A DNA stretch of 64,000 bases, from assembly GCF_003051105.1 (NCBI RefSeq), contig NZ_QAOO01000009.1:62001-126000 (forward strand), written 5' to 3'. The translations under genes and the position numbers were made by a program. Below the pieces are notes generated by a model that saw only the letters and a program-made list of their open reading frames with translations, was not told the DNA's origin and ran no database searches. Of this stretch, positions 39,817 through 49,000 are shown in pieces. Source of the DNA: Nitrosomonas nitrosa. Its GTDB lineage: Bacteria; Pseudomonadota; Gammaproteobacteria; Burkholderiales; Nitrosomonadaceae. Position 1 is the stretch's first letter. Each line of letters starts with the position of its first letter.

Positions 39817-41742
39817 ATGATTATCAATAAGAGCATCACCCCAATTCATCACAATCCTTCAACACACCCCTCAAACCCATCTATTCGCGCTCGGATGAAT
39901 CATTTCTTCTGTTACACTATCCTGGCAGGGTTCGTTTCACTTGCACCCACCTTGAGCAGCGCAGCCCCACCCGAACACGCAAACGAGCGTGCGCAAGCGG
40001 TTTTTTCTGAGGATACGCTTCCTGAAAATGCGCGTTCAAAGCGCATGGACGGTGAAGAATTTGCCAGAGGACGTATCCTCATCATGCCACGTGCCGGACT
40101 GCCCGCCCAGGCATTGGCCAACATCTTGAAAGAGCATGATGGCAAGCCCAGAAAAATCGGGCAAAGCGACTTGTACATCGTCGATCTGCCTGAATATACC
40201 GAAGAAGGTGTGATTGCAAGACTCGCGCACCATCCGCATCTGAAGTTTGCGGAGTTGGATCGCGCCGTGCCTCCTAGTTTAGCTCCCAACGACCCTTACT
40301 ATCCCAATGGGTGGCATTTACCTAAAATTGGCTCACCTGTTGCTTGGGATAGTTCACAAGGCACAGGAATTACCATCGCTATCCTGGACTCTGGTGTCGA
40401 TGGTAGCCACCCCGACCTCGCAGCAAAAATGGTACCTGGCTGGAATTTCTACAACAATAATTCAAATACCGCAGATGTGCGTGGACACGGCACAAAAGTC
40501 GCTGGTGCGGCTGCCGCCATTACCAATAACGGCACCGGCGTGGCAGGTATAGCGGGTCAGGCGAAAATCATGCCAATTCGCGTTGCCGATGCGGATGGCT
40601 ATGGCTACGATAGCATGATTATCCAGGGGCTGACTTATGCTGCCGACAAGGGTGCACGTGTCGCCAATGCCAGTTACCTTGGGCTTTCCAGCAGCTCAGC
40701 TGTGCAGAATGCTGCACTCTATATGAAAAATAAAGGCGGCCTCGTGACAGTAAGTGGCGGCAATTCTGGAAGATTAGAAAGCTTTGCAGCGACCACTACC
40801 ATGATTCCTGTAGCTGCAACTGATGCATATGATAACCGAACAAGTTGGTCAAGCTATGGAAATTATATTGTTTTAGCAGCCCCTGGTGCAGGAATCTGGA
40901 CCACAACTAGCGACGGAGGCTATGGCTCTGTCAACGGAACCTCTTTCTCCAGCCCAATCACAGCAGGTGTCATTGCCCTGATGATGGCAGCTAACCCCAA
41001 AATGAAAAATACCGATATTGAAAAAATATTGTTTTCTACCGCAAAAGATCTCGGTACATTAGGCAAGGACCCCTACTTTGGCTATGGCCGAGTAGACGCA
41101 GCAGCAGCTGTAAAAGCAGTAAAAGCTGCAACCACATCAACTACTGCCGACACCGAGGCACCCAAAGTATCAATTCTTGGTCCTCTTACAGGTGAGGCCG
41201 TCTCTGGCCTAGTACCTGTCGATATAGAAGTAACCGATAATATTGGTGTAGTACGTACTGAATTATGGGTTAATAGCACAAGTGTTGCTGTTGATACTTC
41301 TGTACCTTTTGCTTTCACTTGGGATTCCAAAGGTGTGCCGAATGGCACCGCCAACCTTACCGTTCGAGCGATAGACGCATCGGGTAATGCTGCTGCTTCA
41401 AATACTGTAAATGTGAATGTCTCGAATCAAACCTCCACTGTCGTGTCAGCTAGTGATACCTCACCGCCTACTGTAAAAATCATCAACCCCGTATCAGGGA
41501 GTATAAAAGGGAACATAACTATCACGGTCAATGCCGCAGACAATAGCGGTGCAGCTAATATTGCACTGGCCATTTATATCGACGGAATACTCTCAGCAAC
41601 TGGTAGCGGCAGTACTCTAAGCACTAACTGGAATACTCGCCCGAAAAGTGTTGTAGCCGGCAAACATACAATCAAAGCCATGGCAAAAGACAAAGCAGGT
41701 AATATTTCTTATGCCACTGTTGATGTAACAGTTATCAAGTAA
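39817..41742 (+). CDS. Secreted S8 subtilisin-like protease A with two Ig-like domains
   Basis: 641 residues. A long N-terminal leader contains the signal peptide (hydrophobic core about 30-48, probably from the internal Met27). Then come a fervidolysin-like propeptide (about 75-145), the S8 catalytic domain with D191, H224 and S376 (GTSFSSP), and two Big_7-like Ig modules (about 447-540 and 550-641). There is no PEP-CTERM tail. The protein is almost identical to subtilase B (43256-45181) across the propeptide and catalytic domain. Expression is probably sigma-54-dependent. Confidence 0.93.
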   Translation: MIINKSITPIHHNPSTHPSNPSIRARMNHFFCYTILAGFVSLAPTLSSAAPPEHANERAQAVFSEDTLPENARSKRMDGEEFARGRILIMPRAGLPAQALANILKEHDGKPRKIGQSDLYIVDLPEYTEEGVIARLAHHPHLKFAELDRAVPPSLAPNDPYYPNGWHLPKIGSPVAWDSSQGTGITIAILDSGVDGSHPDLAAKMVPGWNFYNNNSNTADVRGHGTKVAGAAAAITNNGTGVAGIAGQAKIMPIRVADADGYGYDSMIIQGLTYAADKGARVANASYLGLSSSSAVQNAALYMKNKGGLVTVSGGNSGRLESFAATTTMIPVAATDAYDNRTSWSSYGNYIVLAAPGAGIWTTTSDGGYGSVNGTSFSSPITAGVIALMMAANPKMKNTDIEKILFSTAKDLGTLGKDPYFGYGRVDAAAAVKAVKAATTSTTADTEAPKVSILGPLTGEAVSGLVPVDIEVTDNIGVVRTELWVNSTSVAVDTSVPFAFTWDSKGVPNGTANLTVRAIDASGNAAASNTVNVNVSNQTSTVVSASDTSPPTVKIINPVSGSIKGNITITVNAADNSGAANIALAIYIDGILSATGSGSTLSTNWNTRPKSVVAGKHTIKAMAKDKAGNISYATVDVTVIK

Positions 41743-41774
41743 CCCCATTTGTAAACACCAATCTTGATTTACTT

Positions 41775-41807
41775 GCAGGCAGGTATTTATTTATATCTGC
41801 TTGCTTT
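41775..41807 (+). terminator. Possible terminator after subtilase A
   Basis: Imperfect hairpin gcaggcag (41775-41782) against ctgcttgc (41797-41804) followed by only three T residues. Weak, but correctly placed about 35 bases after the stop. Confidence 0.35.
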
Positions 41808-41946
41808 ACTCATGCTCTAAGCACACAAGCCAAAACGCCAAGAAAAAGTGTCGGAAAATTTTACAACCTCATCAATCAAGTTACACATAAACCCAATCTG
41901 ATAAAGAAAACCATTAATAATTATTGATTTATTAAAAATATTACAA

Positions 41947-41963
41947 TTGGCATGGATATTGCT
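41947..41963 (+). promoter_or_regulatory. Sigma-54 (-24/-12) promoter of the PEP-CTERM gene
   Basis: ttGGCATGGATATTGCT: GG at 41949-41950, ten bases, GC at 41961-41962, matching TTGGCAYG-N4-TTGCT almost perfectly. It lies about 70 bases before the ATG. PEP-CTERM genes in exosortase-containing bacteria are known to use RpoN together with the PrsK/PrsR regulators. Confidence 0.78.
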
Positions 41964-42030
41964 TTTATATTATTACCAGACAAACCTGATTCTTCTGGAA
42001 ATATACAAACATAGAGGAGGTCGACACATT

Positions 42031-42720
42031 ATGAAAGCAAAAAAATTCACTACGCTTTATGGCGTGGCTCTTGCATTATCTCTTGGATTTTCAACAACTC
42101 AAGCTGCAGTCCTAACGATTAATCTTAATACGGAGTTCAGCGGCGGTACACCGCCAGCCGGAGCTGCTCCTTGGTTGACGGCAACTTTTGAAGATATAGC
42201 ACTAGACACAGTAAGGCTCACCATGAGTACCTCAGGCCTAACTGGGGGTGAATTTGTCGATGGAAGTGGAGCAAACTTTGGCTGGGGGTTCAATATCGAC
42301 CCATTACTCAGTGCAAGCGCTTTAAATTTCACGTTTGTCAGTGGCAACGATGCCAACTTAATCTCAACTGGGGTCGATTCGTTTAAAGCTGATGGAGATG
42401 GTTTCTTTGATATTCTGTTTAGCTGGGATCCTGCACCCAGTTCTCGATTCGCCGCCGGCCAAACTTCAGTTTACAACATCACCGGCATTGCTGGCTTGGA
42501 TGCGCTAGATTTCAACTTCAATAGCGTAAATGGTGTTCCTGGCAATGGTAACTGGACTTCGGCTGCTCATGTTCAGAATATCGGCCCCAATGGTGAAAGT
42601 GGCTGGATCGGTGGTCTTGGGCGCCGCCCTGAGCAGGAAATTCCTGAACCTGGGATTTTGTTACTTCTGGCTGCGGGACTTGCTGGCCTAGGTTTATCTC
42701 GCAGGCGAAGCGCTGTGTAA
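42031..42720 (+). CDS. PEP-CTERM sorting domain protein
   Basis: 229 residues: signal peptide (cleavage near TTQA-AVL), a glycine/aspartate/asparagine-rich secreted domain with a mostly beta character and no cysteine, and a C-terminal PEP-CTERM signal (P205-E-P, hydrophobic helix about 208-222, RRRSAV tail). Exosortase would recognise this signal and release the protein to the surface or matrix. The ATG at 42031 has a GGAGG site; the upstream in-frame extension was rejected because it overlaps the promoter. It sits between the two subtilases. Confidence 0.9.
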   Translation: MKAKKFTTLYGVALALSLGFSTTQAAVLTINLNTEFSGGTPPAGAAPWLTATFEDIALDTVRLTMSTSGLTGGEFVDGSGANFGWGFNIDPLLSASALNFTFVSGNDANLISTGVDSFKADGDGFFDILFSWDPAPSSRFAAGQTSVYNITGIAGLDALDFNFNSVNGVPGNGNWTSAAHVQNIGPNGESGWIGGLGRRPEQEIPEPGILLLLAAGLAGLGLSRRRSAV

Positions 42721-42742
42721 CTGATTGCTTTGAGTTTTATTA

Positions 42743-42775
42743 GAAAACCTGCTTTAAGCAGGTTTTCTATTTATT
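42743..42775 (+). terminator. Terminator of the PEP-CTERM gene
   Basis: A perfect 11-bp stem (gaaaacctgct / agcaggttttc, 42743-42767) with a very small loop and a following T-rich stretch, 23 bases after the stop. Confidence 0.85.
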
Positions 42776-43012
42776 TGCTCCTTGATTTCTTGTTGTCGAC
42801 TTTTCAAAAATTGAAACACTTGACTTCTACTCATTGTCGATTTTTCTTACACCCTCAATTTACCGTAATTGGCTGACAATCTTCCTTCTTTTCCTCAAAA
42901 TAAATTTTCAATCATGCTTTAACATGCATTCATAAATACATTTTGTATTTTTAGTATGTAATAGGCGGGCATGCTCTAATTTCTCGAAATTTCATAACCG
43001 TCTCTTTCATTA

Positions 43013-43105
43013 ACTGTTAAGGGCAAACCTCGCGAAAGTGAGGGACGCAAAGTCATTGATCTACAGGGCCAATGCCCCAGGATAGCAAGACTGCCAGGTT
43101 ATACC
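43013..43105 (+). ncRNA. Cyclic di-GMP-I riboswitch (GEMM-I)
   Basis: The aptamer shows all key GEMM-I blocks: GGGCAAACC, a first stem closed by a GAAA tetraloop (cctcgcGAAAgtgagg), GGGACGCAAAG, and the second hairpin with AGGATAGC and the closing ctgccaggtta. GAAA and its receptor, and the c-di-GMP-contacting CGCAAAG, are intact. It lies 150 bases upstream of subtilase B. There is no T-run terminator, so control of translation is likely: the ribosome site gaagagga (near 43241) can pair with cttttc about 25 bases upstream. Confidence 0.92.
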
Positions 43106-43255
43106 ACTCATTCTGACCTTTTGGAAAGGTGATGTGAATATCGAGCAAACCGCTCGACTGCTGCTCACTTTCAAACTTATAAGCACAAAGTGTTCAACAG
43201 AAATATTTAGCAGTTCTTTTCCCGGGCTTTCCCTGAATTTGAAGAGGATAAATTC

Positions 43256-45181
43256 ATGGCAAGCATTCATTTTCAATTCCCGATTCTTAATTCGGATACT
43301 TCGCGCATTTCGGCAAATCACATGCGCACTAACCAATCTTTCCGACTATGGCAACTTTTCTGCGCAACAGTATTAGCTGCACTCATGGGACTCACCCCCT
43401 CCTTTTCCAGTGCTGCTCCTCCTGCGCACGCAAACAATCATGCAAAAAATAATTTTTTCGGTGAGACTCTTCCAGAGAGCGCACGCTCTAAGCGGAATGA
43501 AAGCGAGGAATGGGCAAAAGGACGTATCCTCGTCATGCCACGTGCCGGACTACCTGCCCAGGCATTAGCCAAAATCTTGAAAGAGCATAATGGCAAACAT
43601 AGAAAAATTGGGCAAAGCGACTTGTATATCGTCGATCTGCCTGAATATACCGAAGAAGGTGTGATTGCAAGACTCGCGCACCATCCACATCTGAAGTTTG
43701 CCGAGTTGGATCGTGCCGTGCCTCCTAGTTTAGCTCCTAACGACCCTTACTATCCCAACGGGTGGCATTTACCTAAAATTGGTTCACCTACCGCTTGGGA
43801 TAGCTCACAAGGCGCTGGAATTACCATCGCCATCCTGGATTCTGGCGTCGATGGCAGCCACCCCGACCTCGCAGCAAAAATGGTGCCTGGCTGGAATTTC
43901 TACAACAATAATTCAAATACTGCAGATGTGCGGGGGCACGGTACTAAAGTCGCTGGCGCAGCCGCCGCCATTACCAATAACGGCACTGGCGTAGCGGGCA
44001 TAGCAGGTCAGGCTAAAATCATGCCGATTCGTGTTGCTGATGCAGAAGGATATGGCTACGACAGCCTGATTATCCAGGGGCTGACTTACGCTGCCGACAA
44101 AGGGGCACGCGTCGCCAATGCCAGCTATCTAGGACTTTCTAGTAGCTCAGCTGTGCAGAATGCTGCACTCTATATGAAAAATAAAGGTGGTCTCGTGACG
44201 GTAAGTGGTGGTAATTCCGGCAGGTTAGAAAGCTTTGCGGCCACCTCTACCATGATTCCCATAGCCGCAACAGACGGAAACGACAATCGGACAAGTTGGT
44301 CAAGTTATGGAAATTATATTGCTCTAGCAGCTCCGGGTGCTGGAATCTGGACAACGTTTATCGGTGGGGGCTATGGCTCTGTTAATGGAACATCCTTCTC
44401 CAGTCCAATCACAGCAGGCGTCATTGCCTTGATGATGGCAGCTAACCCCAAAATGAAAAATACTGATATTGAGAAAATACTGTTTACCACCGCAAAAGAT
44501 CTCGGCACATCTGGCTGGGACCCCTACTTTGGCCATGGGCGGGTAGATGCCGCAGCAGCCGTGCAAGCAGTTGTGGCAGCTGCTCCCGTTGTCGATACCG
44601 AAGCACCCCAAGTTGCCATCATCGACCCCTTGAGTGATGCCACTGTATCCGGGTTGGTACCTGTCGATATTGAAGCAACCGATAATATCGGTGTTGTCCG
44701 CGCTGAATTATGGGTTAACAACACGAGTGTAGCAGTCGACACCTCTTCACCATTCGCATTCACTTGGGACTCACAAGGTGTAGCTAATGGCCCAGCGCAT
44801 CTTATCGTCTATGCTTTTGATGATGCAGGCAACTCAGCTGCTTCCAATATCGTAGAAGTAAATGTTAACAATCAGGTTGTCGAGACGACAAATGATACCG
44901 TGCCTCCAGCAGTTGAAATCGTCAACCCAGTTGCTGGTAACGTGTCAGGCAATGTCACCATCACGGCCAATGCTTCGGACAACGCGAGCGCCGCCGAAAT
45001 CACGCAATCCATTTACTTGAACGGAAAGTTGCTCGCATCAGGTAGCGGCAGTACGCTCAGCACCAATTGGAACACTCGCCCTAGAAGCGTATCACGTGGG
45101 ACGCATACCATCCAGGTTGTTGCCAAGGATAAAGCAGGCAATACCACGACCTCCAGCGTGGATGTCAACGTCGTCAAATAA
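43256..45181 (+). CDS. Secreted S8 subtilisin-like protease B with two Ig-like domains
   Basis: 641 residues with the same plan as subtilase A: leader and signal peptide (an internal Met23 may be the real start of the signal), fervidolysin-like propeptide, S8 catalytic domain with D195, H228 and S380, and two Big_7-like modules. The propeptide and catalytic domain are nearly identical to A, while the N-terminal 50 residues and the Ig region have diverged more. The AGAGGA site 8 bases before the ATG supports this start. It is preceded by a c-di-GMP riboswitch instead of a sigma-54 promoter. Confidence 0.93.
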   Translation: MASIHFQFPILNSDTSRISANHMRTNQSFRLWQLFCATVLAALMGLTPSFSSAAPPAHANNHAKNNFFGETLPESARSKRNESEEWAKGRILVMPRAGLPAQALAKILKEHNGKHRKIGQSDLYIVDLPEYTEEGVIARLAHHPHLKFAELDRAVPPSLAPNDPYYPNGWHLPKIGSPTAWDSSQGAGITIAILDSGVDGSHPDLAAKMVPGWNFYNNNSNTADVRGHGTKVAGAAAAITNNGTGVAGIAGQAKIMPIRVADAEGYGYDSLIIQGLTYAADKGARVANASYLGLSSSSAVQNAALYMKNKGGLVTVSGGNSGRLESFAATSTMIPIAATDGNDNRTSWSSYGNYIALAAPGAGIWTTFIGGGYGSVNGTSFSSPITAGVIALMMAANPKMKNTDIEKILFTTAKDLGTSGWDPYFGHGRVDAAAAVQAVVAAAPVVDTEAPQVAIIDPLSDATVSGLVPVDIEATDNIGVVRAELWVNNTSVAVDTSSPFAFTWDSQGVANGPAHLIVYAFDDAGNSAASNIVEVNVNNQVVETTNDTVPPAVEIVNPVAGNVSGNVTITANASDNASAAEITQSIYLNGKLLASGSGSTLSTNWNTRPRSVSRGTHTIQVVAKDKAGNTTTSSVDVNVVK

Positions 45182-45201
45182 GACAGCGTAAGCCTTTCAT
45201 G

Positions 45202-45240
45202 AAAAAACCGGGAATCACAATCCGTGTCCCCGGTTTTTTT
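45202..45240. terminator. Terminator between subtilase B and prlC (probably bidirectional)
   Basis: An 11-bp stem aaaaaaccggg (45202-45212) / cccggtttttt (45229-45239) ends in T residues on the plus strand and, because of its A-run, also on the minus strand. It serves the two convergent genes. Confidence 0.88.
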
Positions 45241-45263
45241 CTGTCTACAAGCAATTAGCTAGA

Positions 45264-47369
45264 TCAAGCCGCCATGCCATTGTGGCGCAGCAAGGCGTCG
45301 ATTTTAGGTTCACGCCCACGAAAGGCGATGAAGGATTCAAGCGCAGGGCGGCTTCCACCGACTGCCAGGATTTCTTTACGGAAACGCTCGCCAATTTGAG
45401 GACTGACCACCTGCCCTTCACCCTTTTCTTCAAAGAAGCTGTAGGCATCGGCAGACAGTACTTCAGCCCATTTATAGCTATAGTAACCCGCTGCATAGCC
45501 ACCCGCGAAGATATGCGAGAAGCTGTTTGGAAAACGATTGAATGCAGGCGGAATGACTACGGCCACCCGGCTACGTATCTCATCCAGTAATTGCAACACT
45601 GTTTTTTCCCCGTGGGGATCAAAATCATAGTGCAAATGCATGTCGAACAAAGCAAATTCAATTTGGCGCAGCGTCTGAAGACCGCTTTGGAAATTCTTGG
45701 CTGACAGCATTTTATCGAACAACGCACGGGGTAGCGGAGCGCCGGTCTCGATATGTGCGGTCATATGACTCAGCACCTCCCATTCCCAGCAGAAATTTTC
45801 CATAAACTGGCTCGGCAGTTCGACCGCATCCCACTCGACGCCATTGATGCCGGATACTCCGAGATCTTCCACCTGCGTCAACAAGTGATGCAGCCCATGG
45901 CCAAACTCATGAAACAATACGATCACTTCATCGTGGGTAAACAAAGCAGGCCGCAGCTGGCCATTGATGGTTACCGGCGCGGAAAAATTACACGTGAGAT
46001 AGGCGACAGGCAGTTGGATGGATGATTTCCCCGTTTCTGGCTGTACAATCCGCCGCCGCGTGATGGCGTCATCCATCCATGCTCCGCCGCGCTTGCTAGG
46101 ACGCGCATAGAGGTCGATATAAAAATGACCGATCAACTCACCCGCAGCATCACGAATGTCGAAAAATTTTACATCTGGATGCCAGCGTTGGATGTTGGAT
46201 GAAGGCGGCGCTTCAACGATTTGGATCCCGTAGAGCGTTTCCACTAATCTGAACATCCCTGGCAGCACTTTGTTTTCAGGAAAATACTGTTTGACTTCCT
46301 GATCTGAGAAAGCATAGCGCGCTACGCGCAATTTCTCGCTCGCATACGCTAAATCCCACGATTCCAGCTTATCCAGTCCAAGCTGGGAAGCAGCGAATTC
46401 CTTTAGCTCAGCCAGATCCCGCTCAGCGTAGGGACGTGCCTTGGCCGCCAACTCCTCGAGAAAATCGAGTACTTGTTTGGGTGATTCGGCCATTTTGGGT
46501 GTCAGCGACACTTCTGCGTAATTGTCGAAACCGAGCATTTTGGCTTCTTCTTGACGTAATTGAAGTATCTTGTTGATCAGCGGCATGTTGTCCCAGTTGG
46601 ATGTCGCATGGGCAAGAGTATCGATTTCACTTGCCCGGGTAACATAAGCGCGGTACATCTTCTCACGCAATACACGATTATCTGCATATTGCATCACGGC
46701 TAAATACGAAGGCGCATGCAAGGTAAATTTCCAGCCAGGGGCCGATATGGCCGAATCCTTCTCGGCGGCCTCTTTGGCTGCATGCAAGGCATCTTCAGGT
46801 ATGCCGGAAAGCGCGCTTTCATCTTCGATCAGCAGAAAAAAATCATTGGTCGCATCGAGCAGATTGTCGCTGAATTTTGCGGAAAGCGCCGATAGCTCCT
46901 CTTGTATGCTCATGAAACGCGCTTTCTTCTCCGGCGGCAACTCTGCGCCGCCGAGACGAAAATCCCGCAATTGATTTTCGACGATTTTCCGGCGCGCTTG
47001 GCTCAAACTGTTAAAGGCTTCGCTATTTCTCAGTTGCTTGATTTTTTCAAACAAGACCTGGTCTTGCGAGAGCTCGGCATAATACTGCGTGATGCGTGGC
47101 AAATTGGCATTGTAGGCTTCACGCAATGCTGGACTGTTCATCACGGCATTGAGATGCGATACCTGTCCCCAGGCGCGGGATAGTTTCTCATTCATATCAC
47201 TCACAGGCTGCACGAAATCTTGCCAGGTGGGAGGCGTTGACGCTGCGCGCGCTCGGGCAACCACCTCCCGGCAATCTTGCAACAATTCATCTACTGCAGG
47301 AGAAATATGCTCAGGTTGGATATCGTTAAAACGCGGTAAGCCGGAAAAATCAAGTAAAGGATTCATCAT
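45264..47369 (-). CDS. prlC: Oligopeptidase A (M3 zinc metallopeptidase)
   Basis: 701 residues, normal for the family; a cytoplasmic thimet-type peptidase that degrades short peptides and signal-peptide remnants. The zinc motif HEFGH is at H487-H491 within FHEFGHGLHHLLTQVEDLGVSG, with the third ligand Glu about 25 residues on (QFMENFCWEW). The C-terminal block FSHIFAGGYAAGYYSYKWAEVLSAD is typical. It converges on subtilase B and has repeat copy B upstream. Confidence 0.95.
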   Translation of the reverse strand: MMNPLLDFSGLPRFNDIQPEHISPAVDELLQDCREVVARARAASTPPTWQDFVQPVSDMNEKLSRAWGQVSHLNAVMNSPALREAYNANLPRITQYYAELSQDQVLFEKIKQLRNSEAFNSLSQARRKIVENQLRDFRLGGAELPPEKKARFMSIQEELSALSAKFSDNLLDATNDFFLLIEDESALSGIPEDALHAAKEAAEKDSAISAPGWKFTLHAPSYLAVMQYADNRVLREKMYRAYVTRASEIDTLAHATSNWDNMPLINKILQLRQEEAKMLGFDNYAEVSLTPKMAESPKQVLDFLEELAAKARPYAERDLAELKEFAASQLGLDKLESWDLAYASEKLRVARYAFSDQEVKQYFPENKVLPGMFRLVETLYGIQIVEAPPSSNIQRWHPDVKFFDIRDAAGELIGHFYIDLYARPSKRGGAWMDDAITRRRIVQPETGKSSIQLPVAYLTCNFSAPVTINGQLRPALFTHDEVIVLFHEFGHGLHHLLTQVEDLGVSGINGVEWDAVELPSQFMENFCWEWEVLSHMTAHIETGAPLPRALFDKMLSAKNFQSGLQTLRQIEFALFDMHLHYDFDPHGEKTVLQLLDEIRSRVAVVIPPAFNRFPNSFSHIFAGGYAAGYYSYKWAEVLSADAYSFFEEKGEGQVVSPQIGERFRKEILAVGGSRPALESFIAFRGREPKIDALLRHNGMAA

Positions 47370-47709
47370 AATGGTCTTCTATTGAAAGTATTGTTTTTCT
47401 AAGGGTACCTCTAAAAATCCATATTTCGTCACAATACATCGTTGTTCACAAAAAATGTTTCCTTACCTATCCATCATAGGCTGCGTCAACATTTTTTGTT
47501 CTCGCCTTGTCTTGTTTAAAACTCCTAATTTTTAGAAGCACCCTTTAGCTAAATTGCAAAATCTTAGTGACCCTGTTTCAGAGCGGCTTTATCAAATAAT
47601 AGGTGATGCAGAAAGATACCTTCTCTATCGCACACCGGACAGCCTCCCTGCGATAGCAACCTGCGGTATGTCAGATTCAAAACATGGTTGGGTCTAATGA
47701 CACGATTAT
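47370..47709. other. Non-coding interval between prlC and the pyr block
   Basis: About 340 bases: repeat copy B at 47401-47545, then at 47620-47660 a hairpin built on ctatcgca/tgcgatag without a T-run. No gene is seen. Confidence 0.5.
47401..47545. repeat. MITE-like dispersed repeat, copy B
   Basis: 145 bp with good terminal inverted repeats: gggtacctctaaaaat at the left end against the complement of atttttagaagcaccc at the right (14 of 16 match). It is homologous over its full length and in the same orientation to copy A at 1934-2077. It is non-coding and lies in the promoter side of prlC. Confidence 0.75.
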
Positions 47710-48987
47710 TTACAGGTGCTCATAGACAACTTTGCCGTCGGTTAACGTATATTTGACCTGCCCAGGCAATTCTCTTCCCAGAAAAGGCGTATTCTTACCC
47801 TGGCTTTTGATCGCTGAGGCGGTTACATACCAATAGGCCTCCGGATCAAATATGCAGATATCCGCAGGCGCATCAGGCGTTAAATGACCGGCATCGATGC
47901 CTAAAATCTTGGCAGGCGCATACGTAACCGTGTTCAAAGCATCGATCAGCGGCGTATTCATGTGCATGGCCCATTTGTAGGTCAGTGACAATAACAACTC
48001 CAGACCCGTTGCACCTGCTTCGGATTGCCCAAAAGGCAAAAGTTTGGCATCTTCGTCCACCGGCGCATGATCCGAACAGATCGCATCGATGGTGCCATCG
48101 GCCAATCCAGTGCAGAGCGCATCACGATCAGGCAAGCTGCGCAGCGGCGGTACCAGATGGCAATTGCTATCAAAAAAACCGAGATCCATCTCGGACAGAT
48201 GCACGTGATTGATTGCCACGTCGCAGGTAATGGGAAGTCCCTGCTGCTTGGCAGCACGCACCATGGCAACGCCTTCCGCACTGGAAATACGGCATAGATG
48301 CACCTTCACACCCGTTTCACGGGTTAATAGAATAATATTCGATAACGCGACCGTTTCCGCACACACTGGAATAGGCGGCAAGCCCAGCCGCGTCGCCATT
48401 TCGCCATCGTGTGCCACACCTTTGTTAGCAAGGCTGACATCCTGGGGACGCAACCACACGCTGAAACCAAATGTCGATGCGTATTGCATCGCTTGCATCA
48501 ATACATGCAAATTAGCCAATGGCGCGTCGGCATGGCTGAAGGCAACGCAACCCGCATCACGCAATTCGGCCATTTCAGTCAAGCGCTCGCCTTTAAGTTG
48601 CTGGGTCAAAGCACCTACCGGGTAAACACGCACTTGATCCAGACTCTTGGTTCGATGTTTCAACATTTCCACCAGACCCGGTTCATCCAGCGGCGGATCG
48701 GTATCCGGCGGGCAAGCGAGGCTGGTCACGCCGCCTGCTGCCGCAGCTTGCAACTCGGATTCCAGCGTTGCCTTGTACTCTAGCCCCGGTTCCCGTAATC
48801 GCGCAGATAAATCGACCAATCCAGGACATACGATCATACCCGTGGCATCGATCACCCGATAATCCTGAAAGTCAGCAGGGCGCGCACCGACAGATACGAC
48901 CTTGCCCCCAGCAAGGTACAGATCGCTGATCGCATCGATGCCATTGCGTGGATCGATCAAGCGCCCGTTTTTGATGTGAATTCTCAT
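47710..48987 (-). CDS. pyrX: Dihydroorotase-like protein, probably non-catalytic (PyrX/PyrC' type)
   Basis: 425 residues of the amidohydrolase class I DHOase family, starting MRIHIKNGRLIDP at 48987. The metal-binding HxH that should precede LREPG is replaced (LVDLSARLREPG), and the usual MPNT block reads CPPDTDP; the later DHAPVDEDAK segment is kept. Such degenerate DHOases accompany PyrB in Pseudomonas-like bacteria, where they hold the ATCase dodecamer together. It lies 13 bases after pyrB, which supports that role. A true pyrC should exist elsewhere. Confidence 0.88.
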   Translation of the reverse strand: MRIHIKNGRLIDPRNGIDAISDLYLAGGKVVSVGARPADFQDYRVIDATGMIVCPGLVDLSARLREPGLEYKATLESELQAAAAGGVTSLACPPDTDPPLDEPGLVEMLKHRTKSLDQVRVYPVGALTQQLKGERLTEMAELRDAGCVAFSHADAPLANLHVLMQAMQYASTFGFSVWLRPQDVSLANKGVAHDGEMATRLGLPPIPVCAETVALSNIILLTRETGVKVHLCRISSAEGVAMVRAAKQQGLPITCDVAINHVHLSEMDLGFFDSNCHLVPPLRSLPDRDALCTGLADGTIDAICSDHAPVDEDAKLLPFGQSEAGATGLELLLSLTYKWAMHMNTPLIDALNTVTYAPAKILGIDAGHLTPDAPADICIFDPEAYWYVTASAIKSQGKNTPFLGRELPGQVKYTLTDGKVVYEHL

Positions 48988-49000
48988 GGCAAGTCGCGCT

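Larger units (their letters stand above)
42721..43255. other. Leader region of subtilase B
   Basis: About 535 bases holding, in order, the PEP-CTERM gene terminator, an AT-rich promoter region, the c-di-GMP riboswitch (43013-43105) and about 150 bases of leader before the subtilase ATG. No sigma-54 site with ten-base spacing was found here. Confidence 0.6.

Noticed and set aside
43134..43376. 80-codon frame between the c-di-GMP riboswitch and subtilase B, starting at GTG with an AAGGTG site
   Set aside because: It overlaps the subtilase start in another frame, its protein looks random, and the subtilase has its own good ribosome site. It could at most be a leader frame.
47620..47660. ctatcgca/tgcgatag hairpin downstream of pyrX, considered as a terminator or operator
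   Set aside because: No T-run in the direction of pyrX transcription and no matching copy elsewhere in the window.
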